Shown: positions 10,001 to 17,911 of the stretch, in pieces
Position numbering within the stretch: position 1 is the first letter of the stretch
Layout of the letters: each line of letters begins with the position of its first letter
From: Halofilum ochraceum
GTDB lineage: Bacteria > Pseudomonadota > Gammaproteobacteria > XJ16 > Halofilaceae
Assembly: GCF_001614315.2 (NCBI RefSeq)
Contig: NZ_LVEG02000004.1
Span: forward strand, 62,001-126,000
Direction of reading: 5' to 3'
Length of the DNA: 64,000 bases
The notes under the pieces: generated by a model
What the model was told of the DNA's origin: nothing
Databases searched by the model: none
The model's input: only the letters and a program-made list of their open reading frames with translations
Position numbers and translations under genes: made by a program

Positions 10001-11798
10001 GCCCGACCTGGACGGGACGGAGACTGTCACCCGCTACCGTTACAACCTCGACCGCCAACTGACGGAGATCCAGCGCCCCGGCGGCGAAACCATCACCTTC
10101 GACCACGACGCCGGCGGGCGCCTGTTCGCCCGCCGCATGCCCGTCGGTGATACCCGCTACACCTACACGGCCGATACCGGACAGCTTGCCTCCATCCAGG
10201 CACCGGGCGGGATCGATCTGCAGTTCGAGTACGATGGCTTCCTGCCGACCCGGACAGCATGGATCGGCCCGGTGTCCGGCACCGTCAGCCGCCGCTTCGA
10301 CAACAACTTCTGGTTGACCGAGGAAACCGTCAACGGCCAGCCCATCCCGTTCGATTACGACGACGATGGCCTGTTGATCGAATCCGGCGCGCTTGCCATC
10401 GACCGAGATGCAGCTAACGGCCTGGTCACCGGCACCACGCTGCAAGGCGTAACCGGAACCCGCACCCACAATCCCTTCGGTGAGCTCGCCGAGCGCGGCG
10501 TCGAGGTCGATGGCAACGTCACCTACGACGTCCGGTACACCCGGGACAAGCTCGGCCGCATCGTCGAGGAAACCGAGACCATCGCCGGTGAGACCACCAC
10601 CCGGGCCTACGACTACGACGAGGTCGGCCGGCTGACCGAAGTCCGCGCCGATGGTACCCCCGTGCACCTGTACAGCTACGACGCCAACGGCAATCGCACG
10701 AGCCACATGGGCCCGGCCGGCACCCGTACAGGTGATTACGACGACCAGGATCGTCTTGTCGCCTACGGCGATGCCACCTACACCCACACTTTGGCCGGCG
10801 AACGGGCCACGAAGTCCACGCCCGAAGGAGAGACCACCTACGACTACGACGCCGCCGGCAACCTGCGCGAGGTGGTCCAGCCCGACGGCACCACCATCGA
10901 GTATCTGATCGACGGCCGCGACCGCCGCGTCGGCAAGCGTATCAACGGCGACCTCCAGCACGGCTGGCTCTACCGCGACCAGCTCAACCCCGTCGCCCGA
11001 ATCGGCCCGAACGGCAGCGTCACCCACCGTTTCGTCTATGGCGACAAGGCGAACGTGCCGGTCTATATGGTCCACGACGGCACCACCTATCGAATCGTCT
11101 CCGACCACCTCGGCTCGGTCCGACTCGTGATCGACACGGAGTCCGGGGAGGTCGTGCAGCGGATCGACTACAGCCCGTTTGGCGACATCACGACCGACAC
11201 GAACCCTGGCTTCCAGCCGTTCGGCTTCGCCGGTGGACTGCATGACGCGGATACGGGGCTGGTGCGATTCGGCGCACGGGATTACGATCCGGAGATCGGG
11301 CGGTGGACCGCAACGGACCCGATCGGGTTCGCGGGTGGCTCCACGAACCTCTACGGCTACGCCGTCAACGACCCGGTCAACTTCGTCGATCGCAATGGCA
11401 AGTTTGCCCTCAATGTCATTGGTTCGATAATCAACGGCACCGTCAACGCCGCGGTAGCAGCCGCGCAAGGGAAGAGTGCGACCGAGATCGTCAACCAGGG
11501 ACTCGTCGGAGCGGCTACCGGGTTGATCAATCCAGCCGGCGCTGTGGGGCGGGCTGCAGTTGGCCTAGTCGGCAACATCGCCTCGCAGGCGGCATCCAAA
11601 GGCCCGTGTGAGAACTTTGACTTCTCGGAGGCCGCTACCGCTACTCTGCTGGGTGCTACTGGTTTGCCAGGTCAAGCCAATCAGGCGGTTCGTTCATTGA
11701 ATCGAAATTCGCCTGTGGCTACGCAGATCATTGGAGGAGAAATTGCAGGATCTGTGACTTCGTCTGGAGTGACAATGGCCGGGGGAGCGGCATTCTAG
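4086..11798 (+). CDS. Giant secreted NHL/YD-repeat RHS protein, probable polymorphic toxin
   Basis: 2570-aa exported protein. The GTG start at 4086 has AGGAGAGG eight bases upstream; the ATG at 4095 is spaced less well. A signal peptide (hydrophobic stretch near residues 19-33) leads to an N-terminal beta-propeller-like region interrupted by an Arg/His/Gly-rich insert (about 120-160), Ig-like repeats (about 380-640), a carboxypeptidase-regulatory-like domain (about 690-760), a pre-RHS domain (about 1030-1180), five NHL-type repeats marked by GDGGPA (about 1235-1550), then many YD repeats (about 1590-2350). The RHS core closes with YSPFGD, GARDYDPEIGRWTATDPIGF and NDPVNFVDRNG (to residue 2438). 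The last 130 residues form a separate Gly/Ala-rich tip. RHS shells of this kind enclose a C-terminal effector; here the tip is unlike nucleases I know. The 3' end is visibly less GC-rich than the core. Confidence 0.9.
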   Translation: MKNMPATRTYRRAVIRPTFILALLIGVPLLVGAAGNAPSDSDSTPDSLWAGGSRGAVQLLAAEGDLLRHLPGLGRIPALAVDPRRGHAWISDGSHLARVASDGTVESTVPLSRPHHVRESRENGRGDNGWRRGPGSDRKHGRRHGRNHKLARGVSRGHGLGEGHRLRLLANPADGGVWVLSRHHAWRYDAHGEHQVDLDLRRPVFAATIDTARDRLWLATPGRIIGYDAAGTAVARLDSVRGSHVRDLDYGAEGDALWLATPRGLRRLAAADGSTEMRLRARGLDRIAADGAGGVWAANGHRLLRFDVAGNRRIMLRHPLQRGRLVDLAANPADQSLWLAGRSRLVHVGADGGVDYRKRLPRRAAPGRIAALGLFADLIAPELAIDQPADGALLNDVRPPIDLAYDDVGGGVDPTSLNIKANGGPLAVDCDTGTDAATCVPVSPLDQGTNQLAATVADHAGNESDPADLTLRIDTVPPTIRFTGALVPQFLTNDPAPTLTAEFDEPATVTLDGNTIATDVEQVERAVDLSEGVNTFDLSAADRAGNTTQRSLTGTLDTVAPSPPASDGLSVAIDGNAATVTGAAGSVEPDAALVITNERTGARVTVIADAEGAFSATLAAEPGDTFSVTARDAAGNTSDSTEVTSGPDAPPDPVDIAPPLPAKGTPPLVEQVSFLYEGTEPIQQGVAPDTIDPERVSVLRGKVRDRQGQAIPNVDITILDRPEFGHTATQADGGFDMAVNGGGHLTVEYQKDGYLRVQRTLRTEWNGWYHADDVVMIELDDKVTSIDLSDESQPFQVARGSEVTDSDGSRRATVLFPAGTTAEITLPDGTKKQLTELDVRATEYTVGATGPAAMPGELPPASGYTYAVELSVDQALEQGVKVGGKDVTFSEAVPVYVDNFLDFPTGEPVPVGYYDNDSAAWVAHEDGRIVELLAIEDGRAVLDVSGDGEPATAEELASLGIGDAERTQLAELYAVGDNVWRFATNHLSTWDCNWPYEPPDDARELRVPSPENDGEDEPRDSDEENDCDGCVISPQKQTLGESIDIAGTPYSLHYSSDRAPGYRSRSFIDIPLTGDDLPASMRRVTVDIRIAGQRIRKSFQPASNLSYRFQWDGLDAYGRSVSGAARARVTVNYIYPCMPRSARRPSGSGSGGGGAASFGRFATVFTAIGTRENCEGFSFDRTTRHWLSGPARANPDSVAGQWSLDVHHRLDIRGKTLHRGDARDRAYTTDIIETISGTGDSVAAGDGGSALEASLDFPQGLAIDSAGRLYIAGAGSDRVRRIDTDGTITTVAGTGTAGSSGDGGPAKSARLNNPVDVEIGPNDNLYIADLNNKRIRRVDQDGIIQTIARVERSFGVAVGPDQGVYYSDLDTSRVYRVAPDGSIDTVAGNGENEYSGDGGPASQAGLESPGRIAFDPDGNLHIVTVARVRRIAADGTIDTVAGNGSYFEFSGDGGPAVDAALNGPGGIAFSPSGEMYIADSYSQRIRRVDAQGTIETVVGNGDYGFGGDGGPAIDATLGTVQDVLFGPAGNMYIAEWLNGRIREVGAGAVAKTVDGHRILPSADDPMRRHVFREDGRFLRSESTLTGETIVSMTRDQGGRPIDITDGDGNTTTIERDADGAAEAIIGPDGQRTELSIDGAGHLTALTDPTGATWSIEYTDDGLLTRFQRPGGAVNTFTYDGRGRLLQDVDPNGGGWQLARTQLEDGYRTDMTSGGGRVHRFTTERPDDRKRIYTSEAPDGTVTRRVHTDIGTTIERPNGTTITTSEEPDPRFGIGAPYVAERDIELPTGLTLEQTTDRTAELTDPGDPLSFETLIETTTTNGRPRTAAYDGAARKWSISSPEDRTVTTTIDGQGRPLTRSIPDLAPITTTYDDRGRPVSAEQGDGANARTTSFSYHDSGDQVGYLASVTDALGRTTAFDTNAAGRVTEQTLPDGRRIGYQYDARGNLTALTPPGRDAHVFEYDGLDQRTDYTPPDLDGTETVTRYRYNLDRQLTEIQRPGGETITFDHDAGGRLFARRMPVGDTRYTYTADTGQLASIQAPGGIDLQFEYDGFLPTRTAWIGPVSGTVSRRFDNNFWLTEETVNGQPIPFDYDDDGLLIESGALAIDRDAANGLVTGTTLQGVTGTRTHNPFGELAERGVEVDGNVTYDVRYTRDKLGRIVEETETIAGETTTRAYDYDEVGRLTEVRADGTPVHLYSYDANGNRTSHMGPAGTRTGDYDDQDRLVAYGDATYTHTLAGERATKSTPEGETTYDYDAAGNLREVVQPDGTTIEYLIDGRDRRVGKRINGDLQHGWLYRDQLNPVARIGPNGSVTHRFVYGDKANVPVYMVHDGTTYRIVSDHLGSVRLVIDTESGEVVQRIDYSPFGDITTDTNPGFQPFGFAGGLHDADTGLVRFGARDYDPEIGRWTATDPIGFAGGSTNLYGYAVNDPVNFVDRNGKFALNVIGSIINGTVNAAVAAAQGKSATEIVNQGLVGAATGLINPAGAVGRAAVGLVGNIASQAASKGPCENFDFSEAATATLLGATGLPGQANQAVRSLNRNSPVATQIIGGEIAGSVTSSGVTMAGGAAF

Positions 11799-11818
11799 AT
11801 CGGGAAATAGGGACCGGA

Positions 11819-12064
11819 ATGACCAGAAACATATTGATAGTATTCGTCCTAGCCGTTTCTCTGATTGGCCTTGGAATTGAGGGTGTTATTACAGGGGACG
11901 TGTTTGCGTTCGGAGCAAAAAGTACTCCAGGTGCAACCCTGGATCGTGAGCGACATACTGTTGGGTTCTGGTCGTTCGTGATTTTCTACTTTGCCTTCGG
12001 GGCGTTTCTCCTTTGGGGGGTCATGAAGAATGCAAAGAGTGCGAGCGAAGATAATCGACGCTGA
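11819..12064 (+). CDS. Small two-helix membrane protein, candidate immunity protein
   Basis: 81-aa product starting 20 nt after the stop of the RHS gene. Two hydrophobic segments (about residues 4-25 and 50-68) flank a polar loop (GDVFAFGAKSTPGATLDRERHT), and the C-terminus is charged. I recognise no family. Position directly behind an RHS tip is where immunity genes lie, and a membrane-embedded immunity protein would fit a membrane-acting toxin; this is inference. Base composition here is lower in GC than the surrounding genes, matching the tip and suggesting joint acquisition. The coding call rests on the clean ATG, hydrophobic pattern and position. Confidence 0.6.
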   Translation: MTRNILIVFVLAVSLIGLGIEGVITGDVFAFGAKSTPGATLDRERHTVGFWSFVIFYFAFGAFLLWGVMKNAKSASEDNRR

Positions 12065-12303
12065 GAAAGATAGTCCCAGAAGATCGGGGTCGGGGTAAAA
12101 ACCAGATTCGGATTCGGAGTGGTTACGCTGACCTATGAATGCCGGTGAGTTGAAAGCGATGCCGGCACTCGAACAGGGAATTGGCTGCACTGATGACCGT
12201 GAATTGGCTCTGATCTTGATCTCGGTTTTTACTTTGGCCCCGAATGTATCAAGGCTCTCATCCCAAGAATCCAAGCATCATGGAAAAACAGGGAGGTGTG
12301 TAC

Positions 12304-13113
12304 ATGCGCTCGTGTATCCGGAGGGTAATGGTAACCATGGTCGTGATAATTATGACCAGTGGAGTGTATGTGCATGCCGGAAATATGGACCCGAAAAAGG
12401 CACTGCAATCCGTAGAGGCACATCCGTTTCAGTCGGACGTGTTGATGTCGTCGGTGGAATCATTGCAGGAAGCGATGAAGCAGACGCCCGAGGATCCATG
12501 GGTCTACCTGGGCGTTGCCAGGGCGTATCTGATCGACGGCTATCGGTCGGGGAGCCGGTTCGAGGCCGACAGTTTTTCGTCTGACTCCGTGGACAACGCC
12601 GGCCGGCTGGTCGAGCACGCATTGAAACTGGATCCGGAACTGGCCCGCGGATACGCGATGCGGGCGCGACTGCAGATGCTCGAAGGCGAGTATCGAAAGG
12701 CGTGGGATACCCTGAACAGGGCATACGAGCTTGACCGGGGTGATTTCAATCCATGGTATCTGATGGGGGTGTTGAACCGGTATTACGGGGAATATGAGCA
12801 ATCGGCCAAGATGCTCCGGAAAGCTGAATCGGCGGCCGAGCATCCGTATCAGATGCGGTGGGTTTTTGATCAGCGAATCGATCTTGCGGAAGCGACGGAT
12901 GATCCGGCGGAGGAGGAGAAGGTTCATCGGGAAGTGATTGCCACGTTTCCCGATCGTGCACACGGCTACGGGAACTATGGCGCATTCCTCCTTGAGCAGG
13001 ATCGGTATGACGAGGCGATTGAGCGTTTCGAGACAGCACTCGACATTCAGCGTTATCCGTTGGCGGAGAAACAGTTGGCCAAGGCGCGGAGGCTGGCGGC
13101 CGAATCGCGCTGA
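12304..13113 (+). CDS. Exported TPR-repeat protein
   Basis: About 269 aa. I place the start at the ATG 12304, which has GGGAGG seven bases upstream; the open frame reaches back to 12244 and an ATG at 12280 is possible. A signal peptide (MRSCIRRVMVTMVVIIMTSGVYVHAG) is followed by tetratricopeptide-type helical repeats: PWVYLGVARAYLIDGY, LARGYAMRARLQMLEGEYRKAWDTLNRAYELD, NPWYLMGVLNRYYGEYEQSAKMLRKAE, and near the C-terminus GYGNYGAFLLEQDRYDEAIERFETAL. These mediate protein contacts; the partner is unknown. The gene stands between the RHS pair and the AttH operon without evident operon partners. Confidence 0.8.
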   Translation: MRSCIRRVMVTMVVIIMTSGVYVHAGNMDPKKALQSVEAHPFQSDVLMSSVESLQEAMKQTPEDPWVYLGVARAYLIDGYRSGSRFEADSFSSDSVDNAGRLVEHALKLDPELARGYAMRARLQMLEGEYRKAWDTLNRAYELDRGDFNPWYLMGVLNRYYGEYEQSAKMLRKAESAAEHPYQMRWVFDQRIDLAEATDDPAEEEKVHREVIATFPDRAHGYGNYGAFLLEQDRYDEAIERFETALDIQRYPLAEKQLAKARRLAAESR

Positions 13114-13145
13114 GCAGACGTGAGTTCTGGGGGTGTGGCTCGAGG

Positions 13146-13176
13146 TGTTGGGTTTCCTTCGTCAACCCAACCTACG
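13146..13176. repeat. Palindromic intergenic repeat (type C)
   Basis: The element reads TGTTGGGTTTCCTTCG then TCAACCCAACCTACG, with GTTGGGTT pairing imperfectly to AACCCAAC around a short centre. This GTTGGGTT...AACCCAACCTACG pattern is a widely dispersed intergenic element in proteobacterial genomes. It lies in the convergent gap between the TPR gene and the AttH-like gene, where it could also form a transcript-end hairpin. Confidence 0.6.
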
Positions 13177-13228
13177 TTTCGGGCGAGGCAGCTCGATTCA
13201 CCATGGGCGGTATGAGCCGGCCGGCCTT

Positions 13229-14371
13229 TCAACGACCGGAGGTATCTCCGTAGCCGGAGAGTTCAACATAGCCGCGGCCGATGGCGGCACCATCGCTGGT
13301 TACGTCGACAGCACCCTCCCAGTAGCGCACGGTGAGGTCGAGTTCCTGATCGGCGAGGATGGGGATGACAGTCAGGGTCCGATCCAGCGGTGCCACGTCG
13401 AGTCGCCACCGGGCGGGGTAGATGCCGCCGCGGGGACTTTCCCAACGGTCGAGGACTTCCAGTTCGAAATCGTTGTGGTCCATGCGCGTGACCTGGCCAT
13501 CCGGGGCAACGACCGTGCCGGCCGACCACGGATCGGTAGAGCCGTCTTTTTCCCGCAGCCGATAGAGCATGATGTCGGTGCCGTCGTGAAGCTGCAGGGC
13601 GAACCAGTCCCAGCCTTCCTGATCCGGGCCGAGGGCGCTGGTGCTCCATTCGCGGTCCATCCAGGCGCTACCGGTGACCGGTAGTGTTTCTGCGGACAAC
13701 GCGACTTCGCCTTCGGTCGCCATGCGCGTGTACGAGTAATACCAGGACGCGTTGCCCGGCGCGTCGCTTTTGTGCGAGAGGCCGTCGTCGCCCTGGAGGA
13801 CGGGCCGCTTCCGCGGGTCGAACGTGAGGTCGACCGAGACGTCATCCGCCGCCGCCTGCAGGCGCCACGTGCCATCGGATTCCTGCGCCAGTTGCCAGTC
13901 CTCCAGCCAGACGCGCACCGGATCCCGTTCGGCGCCTGCGAGACCGATGTCGCCGCCACGGGAGAAGCGTTCGAAGGCGTGGAATTCATCGTTGGCGGCA
14001 TCGGTGACGGCGAAATGGGCCATCCACCCCTGATTCGTCGCCCAGCGTGATGCGCGATCCCCCTCGCCGGGCGCGAGGCCGATGCGGAAGAGGGTGAACT
14101 GGAAGCCGAGGCGGCGGCCGTCCGGGCCGTCGAGGTTGCCGGTGACGTACCACCACTCGTTGCGGTAGTCGGGGTGCGGGCCGTGGTCGTACGGGAAGCG
14201 AAACTCGCGCTCGCCGGTCGCGCGTTCGAATCCGGGCGCGGCGTCGCCGCCCAGCGCGTCGCCGAGCGTATCGGCCCCGGTGTTGGTGGACTTGGTTTGA
14301 TCGCCGCGGTCGCAGCCGGTGATGAGCGACAGCGCCAGGACGATCATGACAATCAGGGCACGCATGTTCAT
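13229..14371 (-). CDS. AttH-like lipoprotein (carotenoid 1,2-hydratase/lipocalin-like fold)
   Basis: 380-aa predicted lipoprotein. The N-terminus MNMRALIVMIVLALSLITGC ends in a lipobox with Cys20. The mature part carries the AttH/CrtC-type double-lipocalin signatures: FPYDHGPHPDYRNEWWYVTGNL, GFQFTLFRIGL, WMAHFAVTD, then SAWMDREWSTS and GWDWFALQL in the second half. It overlaps the permease gene by four bases and is the last gene of an ATPase-permease-lipoprotein operon, matching the attEFGH arrangement. Known AttH-like proteins are of uncertain biochemical role; lipid or hydrophobic ligand handling at the envelope is plausible. It is not evidence for carotenoid synthesis, as no crt genes are near. 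Confidence 0.88.
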   Translation of the reverse strand: MNMRALIVMIVLALSLITGCDRGDQTKSTNTGADTLGDALGGDAAPGFERATGEREFRFPYDHGPHPDYRNEWWYVTGNLDGPDGRRLGFQFTLFRIGLAPGEGDRASRWATNQGWMAHFAVTDAANDEFHAFERFSRGGDIGLAGAERDPVRVWLEDWQLAQESDGTWRLQAAADDVSVDLTFDPRKRPVLQGDDGLSHKSDAPGNASWYYSYTRMATEGEVALSAETLPVTGSAWMDREWSTSALGPDQEGWDWFALQLHDGTDIMLYRLREKDGSTDPWSAGTVVAPDGQVTRMDHNDFELEVLDRWESPRGGIYPARWRLDVAPLDRTLTVIPILADQELDLTVRYWEGAVDVTSDGAAIGRGYVELSGYGDTSGR

Positions 14372-16887
14372 TCCTCCCGCAGCGCCGAGGCCGGTTCGAC
14401 CCGGCCAGCGCGCCAGGCCGGCCAGGCGCCGGCGAGCAGTGCGGCGGCGACGGCGAGTGCCAATGCCTCGATCAGGACCAGCGGCGGGATGCTGGTCGCG
14501 ATGCTCCAGCCGAAGGCGCGCTGGTTGATTACGTGGATCAGCACTTCGGCGAGTGCGAGGCCGAGCGGGATGGCCAGCAGGCCGGCGGCGAGGCCGATCA
14601 GGCCGGTCTGGCCGAGGACGTGGACGCGGATCTGCCTTGGTGTGGCACCGGTCGCGCGCAGGATGCCGAGTTCGCGGCCACGTTCGAGCTGCAGCGCCAG
14701 CAGCGCGGTCAGCACGCCGACGAAGGCGACGACCAGCGCGAGGGCGCGCAGCACGCCGGTGATGGCGAAGGTGCGGTCGAAGACTTCCAGCGACAGGCGC
14801 CGGATCTCGGCACTGCGGTTCAGGTCCACGGGGCCGGTGTCGCGCAGCAGGGTCCGGAGGCGCTCGGTGACCGTGTTGATGTCGGCCCCGTCGGCCAGGA
14901 ATACGCCGATCGAGGAGATCGGGTTATCCGGCCACCAGCGGTCGTAGAGGTCGCGGTGCATCAGCACGATCCCGCGATCGGTGTTGTAGTCGTAGTAGAC
15001 GCCGGCGATGGGGACTTCGCGCCAGCCCCGGCTGGTCTGCAGCCGGACCGTATCGCCCACGCCCGTTTCGTGGCGGCGGGCCCAGGGTTCCGTCACCAGT
15101 ACGCTCTCGCCTTCGCTGAAACGCGGCCAGACCTGGTCCGGATCACCGTCGCGGAGGCGGATCGCGTCGAGGCTTTCGGGTGCGGGGTCGAGCGCCATCA
15201 GTGGCGTCGGTCCGCGCTCCGACTCGACCTCGACCCGCCAGCCGGTGGAGATCGAGCCGACGCCCTCGACTTCGCGCACGCGCGCCGCGAGGCCGTCCGG
15301 CAGCGGCGAGGAATGGCGCGCCGCCACGCGGTCGGGGCCGGAGAGGTAGATATCCGCGGCGAGGGTGCGTTCGAGCCACGCGGCGACGGTGCCGCGGAAG
15401 CTGTCGATCATCACGCCCACGCCGACGGTCGCCGAGAGGGCGATGGTGAGCGCGATGACAGCCAGCGCCGTGCGTGACAGCGCCGCGGGGATGCCCGCGG
15501 CGGCCATTCGGGCGAGCGGCCCGAACACGCGCCCGAGTCCGCGCCCGATAGGCGGCATGGCGACGCGCAGGATCTGCGGGATCAGGCAGGCGCTGCCGAC
15601 GATCAGCGCGCAGAGCGCGAAGTAACCGGCGGGGAGGCCGCCTTCGGGCAGGAGCAGGGCGCCACCGCCCAGGGCGAGGATCGCGACGCCGGCGAGCGCC
15701 AAGCGGGGGACCAGCGCATGCGTGCGCCGTTCCAGCACCGAGCGGCGACCGGCGGTGTCGGGCGGCGAGCCGGCCGCCTCGGTCGCGGGGCCCAGCGCGC
15801 CGGCCAGCGCGGCGATGAGGCCCACGAGGGCGCCCTGCGCCAGCACGCCGGCGTCGATGAACAGTTCGCGCACGGTCAGCACGAAATACAGATCGTTGAT
15901 CGTGCGCGTAACCAGATGGACCAGTCCGTGCGCCAGCACGATGCCGGCCAGCAGACCGGCCAGGGTGCCGGCCGCACCGAGCAGCAGCGTCTCGAGCACG
16001 ATCTGGCCGAAGATCATGCCGCGGGTCGCGCCCAGCGCGCGCAGGGTGCCGATGAGCCGCCGTCGCTGGACGACGGTGAAGGTCATCGTGTTGTAGATCA
16101 GGAAGACGCCCACGACGACCGCGAGCAGGCCCATCGCGGTCAGGTTCGTGCGGAACGCGGACGTCATCTCGCGGGCCTGGCGATTGCGGGCCGCGGTGGA
16201 TTCGAGGCGCAGACCGGCCGGGAGGTTGTCGGCGATGCGCTCGGCCGCTCGGGCGTCGATGGCGAGATCGATGTAGTCGATGCGCCCGATGCGGTCGAAC
16301 CACGCCTGGGCATTGGCGATGTCCGCCACGGCGATACCGTCCAGCGCCGCCTCCTCGCGCCCCTCGCCCTCGATCAGGCCGACCACGCGCAGTTCATGCG
16401 TGCGCCCGGCGATCCGGGGCGTGATCGTGTCACCCGGGGCAATGCCATGCCGCTCGGCCGTCGGTGCGGCCAGCAGGATTGTGTCCGGCTCGGTGACCAG
16501 GGCGGCCAGATCATCGCCGCGTACATCCGCGAGGCGGCCCGCCGCCCCCGTGCCGGCCAGCGGGTCGATGCCGAGCACGCGCAGGGTCTCACCGCGGAAG
16601 TCGGCGAAGCCCTCGATGACCGGGGCACTCGAGCGGACGCCGCGCTCGATCCGCAGTTCGCGGTAGAAGTCCTCGTCGAGGCCGCGCGGCGGGCCGACGA
16701 TGCGATGCGTGGCGTCGCCGGTCACGCGTTCCATCGACAGTTCGAACGCGCGGCCGGCGCTGCCGGTCGCGAGATCCACCGCGACCACGACGGCCACGCC
16801 GAGGGCGACGCCGACGAAGGCGAGGCCCAGCTGCCACGGATGCCGCAGCAGCCAGCGCAGGCTGGCACGGCGCCAGCGGGGGATCAC
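14368..16887 (-). CDS. ABC transporter permease, FtsX/MacB family, two FtsX modules
   Basis: 839-aa inner-membrane permease. An N-terminal transmembrane helix (about residues 18-38) precedes a large periplasmic domain (MacB-core-like), then an FtsX module with the hallmark cytoplasmic turn RRRLIGTLRALGATRGMIFGQI. A middle set of helices, a second periplasmic domain and a C-terminal FtsX module (RGRELGILRATGATPRQIRV) follow. About ten helices are expected. The doubled layout is usual for LolE/AttFG-type or YbbP-like permeases. It overlaps the ATPase gene and the AttH-like lipoprotein gene by four bases on each side, so the three are translationally coupled. It probably moves a lipid or lipoprotein-related substrate or works mechanically on the envelope; the substrate is unknown. 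Confidence 0.92.
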   Translation of the reverse strand: MIPRWRRASLRWLLRHPWQLGLAFVGVALGVAVVVAVDLATGSAGRAFELSMERVTGDATHRIVGPPRGLDEDFYRELRIERGVRSSAPVIEGFADFRGETLRVLGIDPLAGTGAAGRLADVRGDDLAALVTEPDTILLAAPTAERHGIAPGDTITPRIAGRTHELRVVGLIEGEGREEAALDGIAVADIANAQAWFDRIGRIDYIDLAIDARAAERIADNLPAGLRLESTAARNRQAREMTSAFRTNLTAMGLLAVVVGVFLIYNTMTFTVVQRRRLIGTLRALGATRGMIFGQIVLETLLLGAAGTLAGLLAGIVLAHGLVHLVTRTINDLYFVLTVRELFIDAGVLAQGALVGLIAALAGALGPATEAAGSPPDTAGRRSVLERRTHALVPRLALAGVAILALGGGALLLPEGGLPAGYFALCALIVGSACLIPQILRVAMPPIGRGLGRVFGPLARMAAAGIPAALSRTALAVIALTIALSATVGVGVMIDSFRGTVAAWLERTLAADIYLSGPDRVAARHSSPLPDGLAARVREVEGVGSISTGWRVEVESERGPTPLMALDPAPESLDAIRLRDGDPDQVWPRFSEGESVLVTEPWARRHETGVGDTVRLQTSRGWREVPIAGVYYDYNTDRGIVLMHRDLYDRWWPDNPISSIGVFLADGADINTVTERLRTLLRDTGPVDLNRSAEIRRLSLEVFDRTFAITGVLRALALVVAFVGVLTALLALQLERGRELGILRATGATPRQIRVHVLGQTGLIGLAAGLLAIPLGLALAEVLIHVINQRAFGWSIATSIPPLVLIEALALAVAAALLAGAWPAWRAGRVEPASALREE

Positions 16888-17582
16888 GAAACCGCTTCCG
16901 GTGCCTGCAGGCGCCCATCGACCAGATGCATCACCCGGTCCGCGCGCGCGGCGACCTCGCTGCTGTGGGTCACCAGCAGCAGGCTGTGGCCGGCGTCGCG
17001 GACCAACCGGTCGAGCAGGTCGAGGACTCGGGTCCCGGTCTCGCTGTCGAGGTTGCCGGTCGGTTCGTCGGCCAGTACCAGCGCCGGTGAATGCGCGAGC
17101 GCGCGCACCAGGGCGACGCGCTGCTGTTCGCCGCCGGAGAGGCTGTCCGGCCGCGCTTCCAGCCGATCGCTCAGACCGACCTCGGCCAGAAGGGATTCGA
17201 CGCGCTCGCGCGCGGCTTCATCGATGCGTCCGTCGAGTTCCAGCGGCAGCAGGGCATTGTCCAGGACGCTCAGCGTGTCGATCAGGTTGAAGAACTGGTA
17301 GACGAAACCGACGTGGCGCCGGCGCAGGCGCGTCCGCGCGGTCTCGTCCAGCGCCGCGATGTCCTTGCCGGCGACGTGGATGTGGCCTTGGCCCGGCTGC
17401 GCCAGGCCGGCCGTGAGATTGAGCAGGCTGGATTTGCCGGATCCGCTGCGCCCGAGGAGCGCGACCGTTTCTCCACGCGCGATCGTGCCGTCAATGCCGT
17501 GCAGAACCTCGTGTCGCCGACCGGCCTCGACGTAGCCGTAATGGACGTCATCAAAGACGACGATGGGGTCCGTTGCCGTCAT
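16884..17582 (-). CDS. ABC transporter ATP-binding protein (LolD/MacB-type)
   Basis: 232-aa cytoplasmic ATPase that energises the FtsX-type permease encoded just downstream. All motifs are present: Walker A GRSGSGKSS (residues 44-52), Q-loop in VYQFFNLIDTLSVLDN (typical of the LolD/MacB group), signature LSGGEQQRVA, Walker B LVLADEPTGNLDSETG and the H-switch VTHSSE. First gene of the three-gene operon; the ATG at 17580-17582 opens the transcript. No promoter was assigned. Confidence 0.95.
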   Translation of the reverse strand: MTATDPIVVFDDVHYGYVEAGRRHEVLHGIDGTIARGETVALLGRSGSGKSSLLNLTAGLAQPGQGHIHVAGKDIAALDETARTRLRRRHVGFVYQFFNLIDTLSVLDNALLPLELDGRIDEAARERVESLLAEVGLSDRLEARPDSLSGGEQQRVALVRALAHSPALVLADEPTGNLDSETGTRVLDLLDRLVRDAGHSLLLVTHSSEVAARADRVMHLVDGRLQAPEAVS

Positions 17583-17774
17583 GCCGTTGTGCTCCGTCGA
17601 GTCCGTGCCGATGGGAACATCATGTTCGTCCCGTGTTCGCCGGCGGGATTCGCGCCGCGGGGGCCGGATGCGTTTACCGTCTGGCGATGGTTACGGTCAT
17701 GGTAGCGGTTCGGGGCGATCGCGGGGCGGGACGATGCGCGGGTGGCCGGTGGCCGTGGTGCGCCAGTGCGCGTT

Positions 17775-17832
17775 GATCGCGAGCAAGCTCGCTCCTACAA
17801 GGGGGGCATGTCGTGGCGGCTTGCTTGCGATC
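17775..17832. repeat. Inverted pair of short intergenic repeats (type D)
   Basis: GATCGCGAGCAAGCTCGC (17775-17792, followed by TCCTACAA) faces an inverted relative GCGGCTTGCTTGCGATC (17816-17832). GCGAGCAAGCTCGCTCCTACA is a REP-like palindrome very common in Pseudomonas and relatives. It lies in the 329-bp gap between the ABC operon and the phosphatidyltransferase gene. Nothing else in that gap is supportable. Confidence 0.7.
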
Positions 17833-17911
17833 GCTTCACGCGTGTCGGCGCGCCGTGCACGGCCTACAATGCATGGCGGGCCGGGCGCTCCCGGTCGTGG
17901 CGAGCGATGGA

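Noticed and set aside
13140-13180. Possible intrinsic terminator between the convergent TPR and AttH-like genes
   Set aside because: The palindrome is better explained as a dispersed intergenic repeat and has no T-run on either strand, so I list it as a repeat only.
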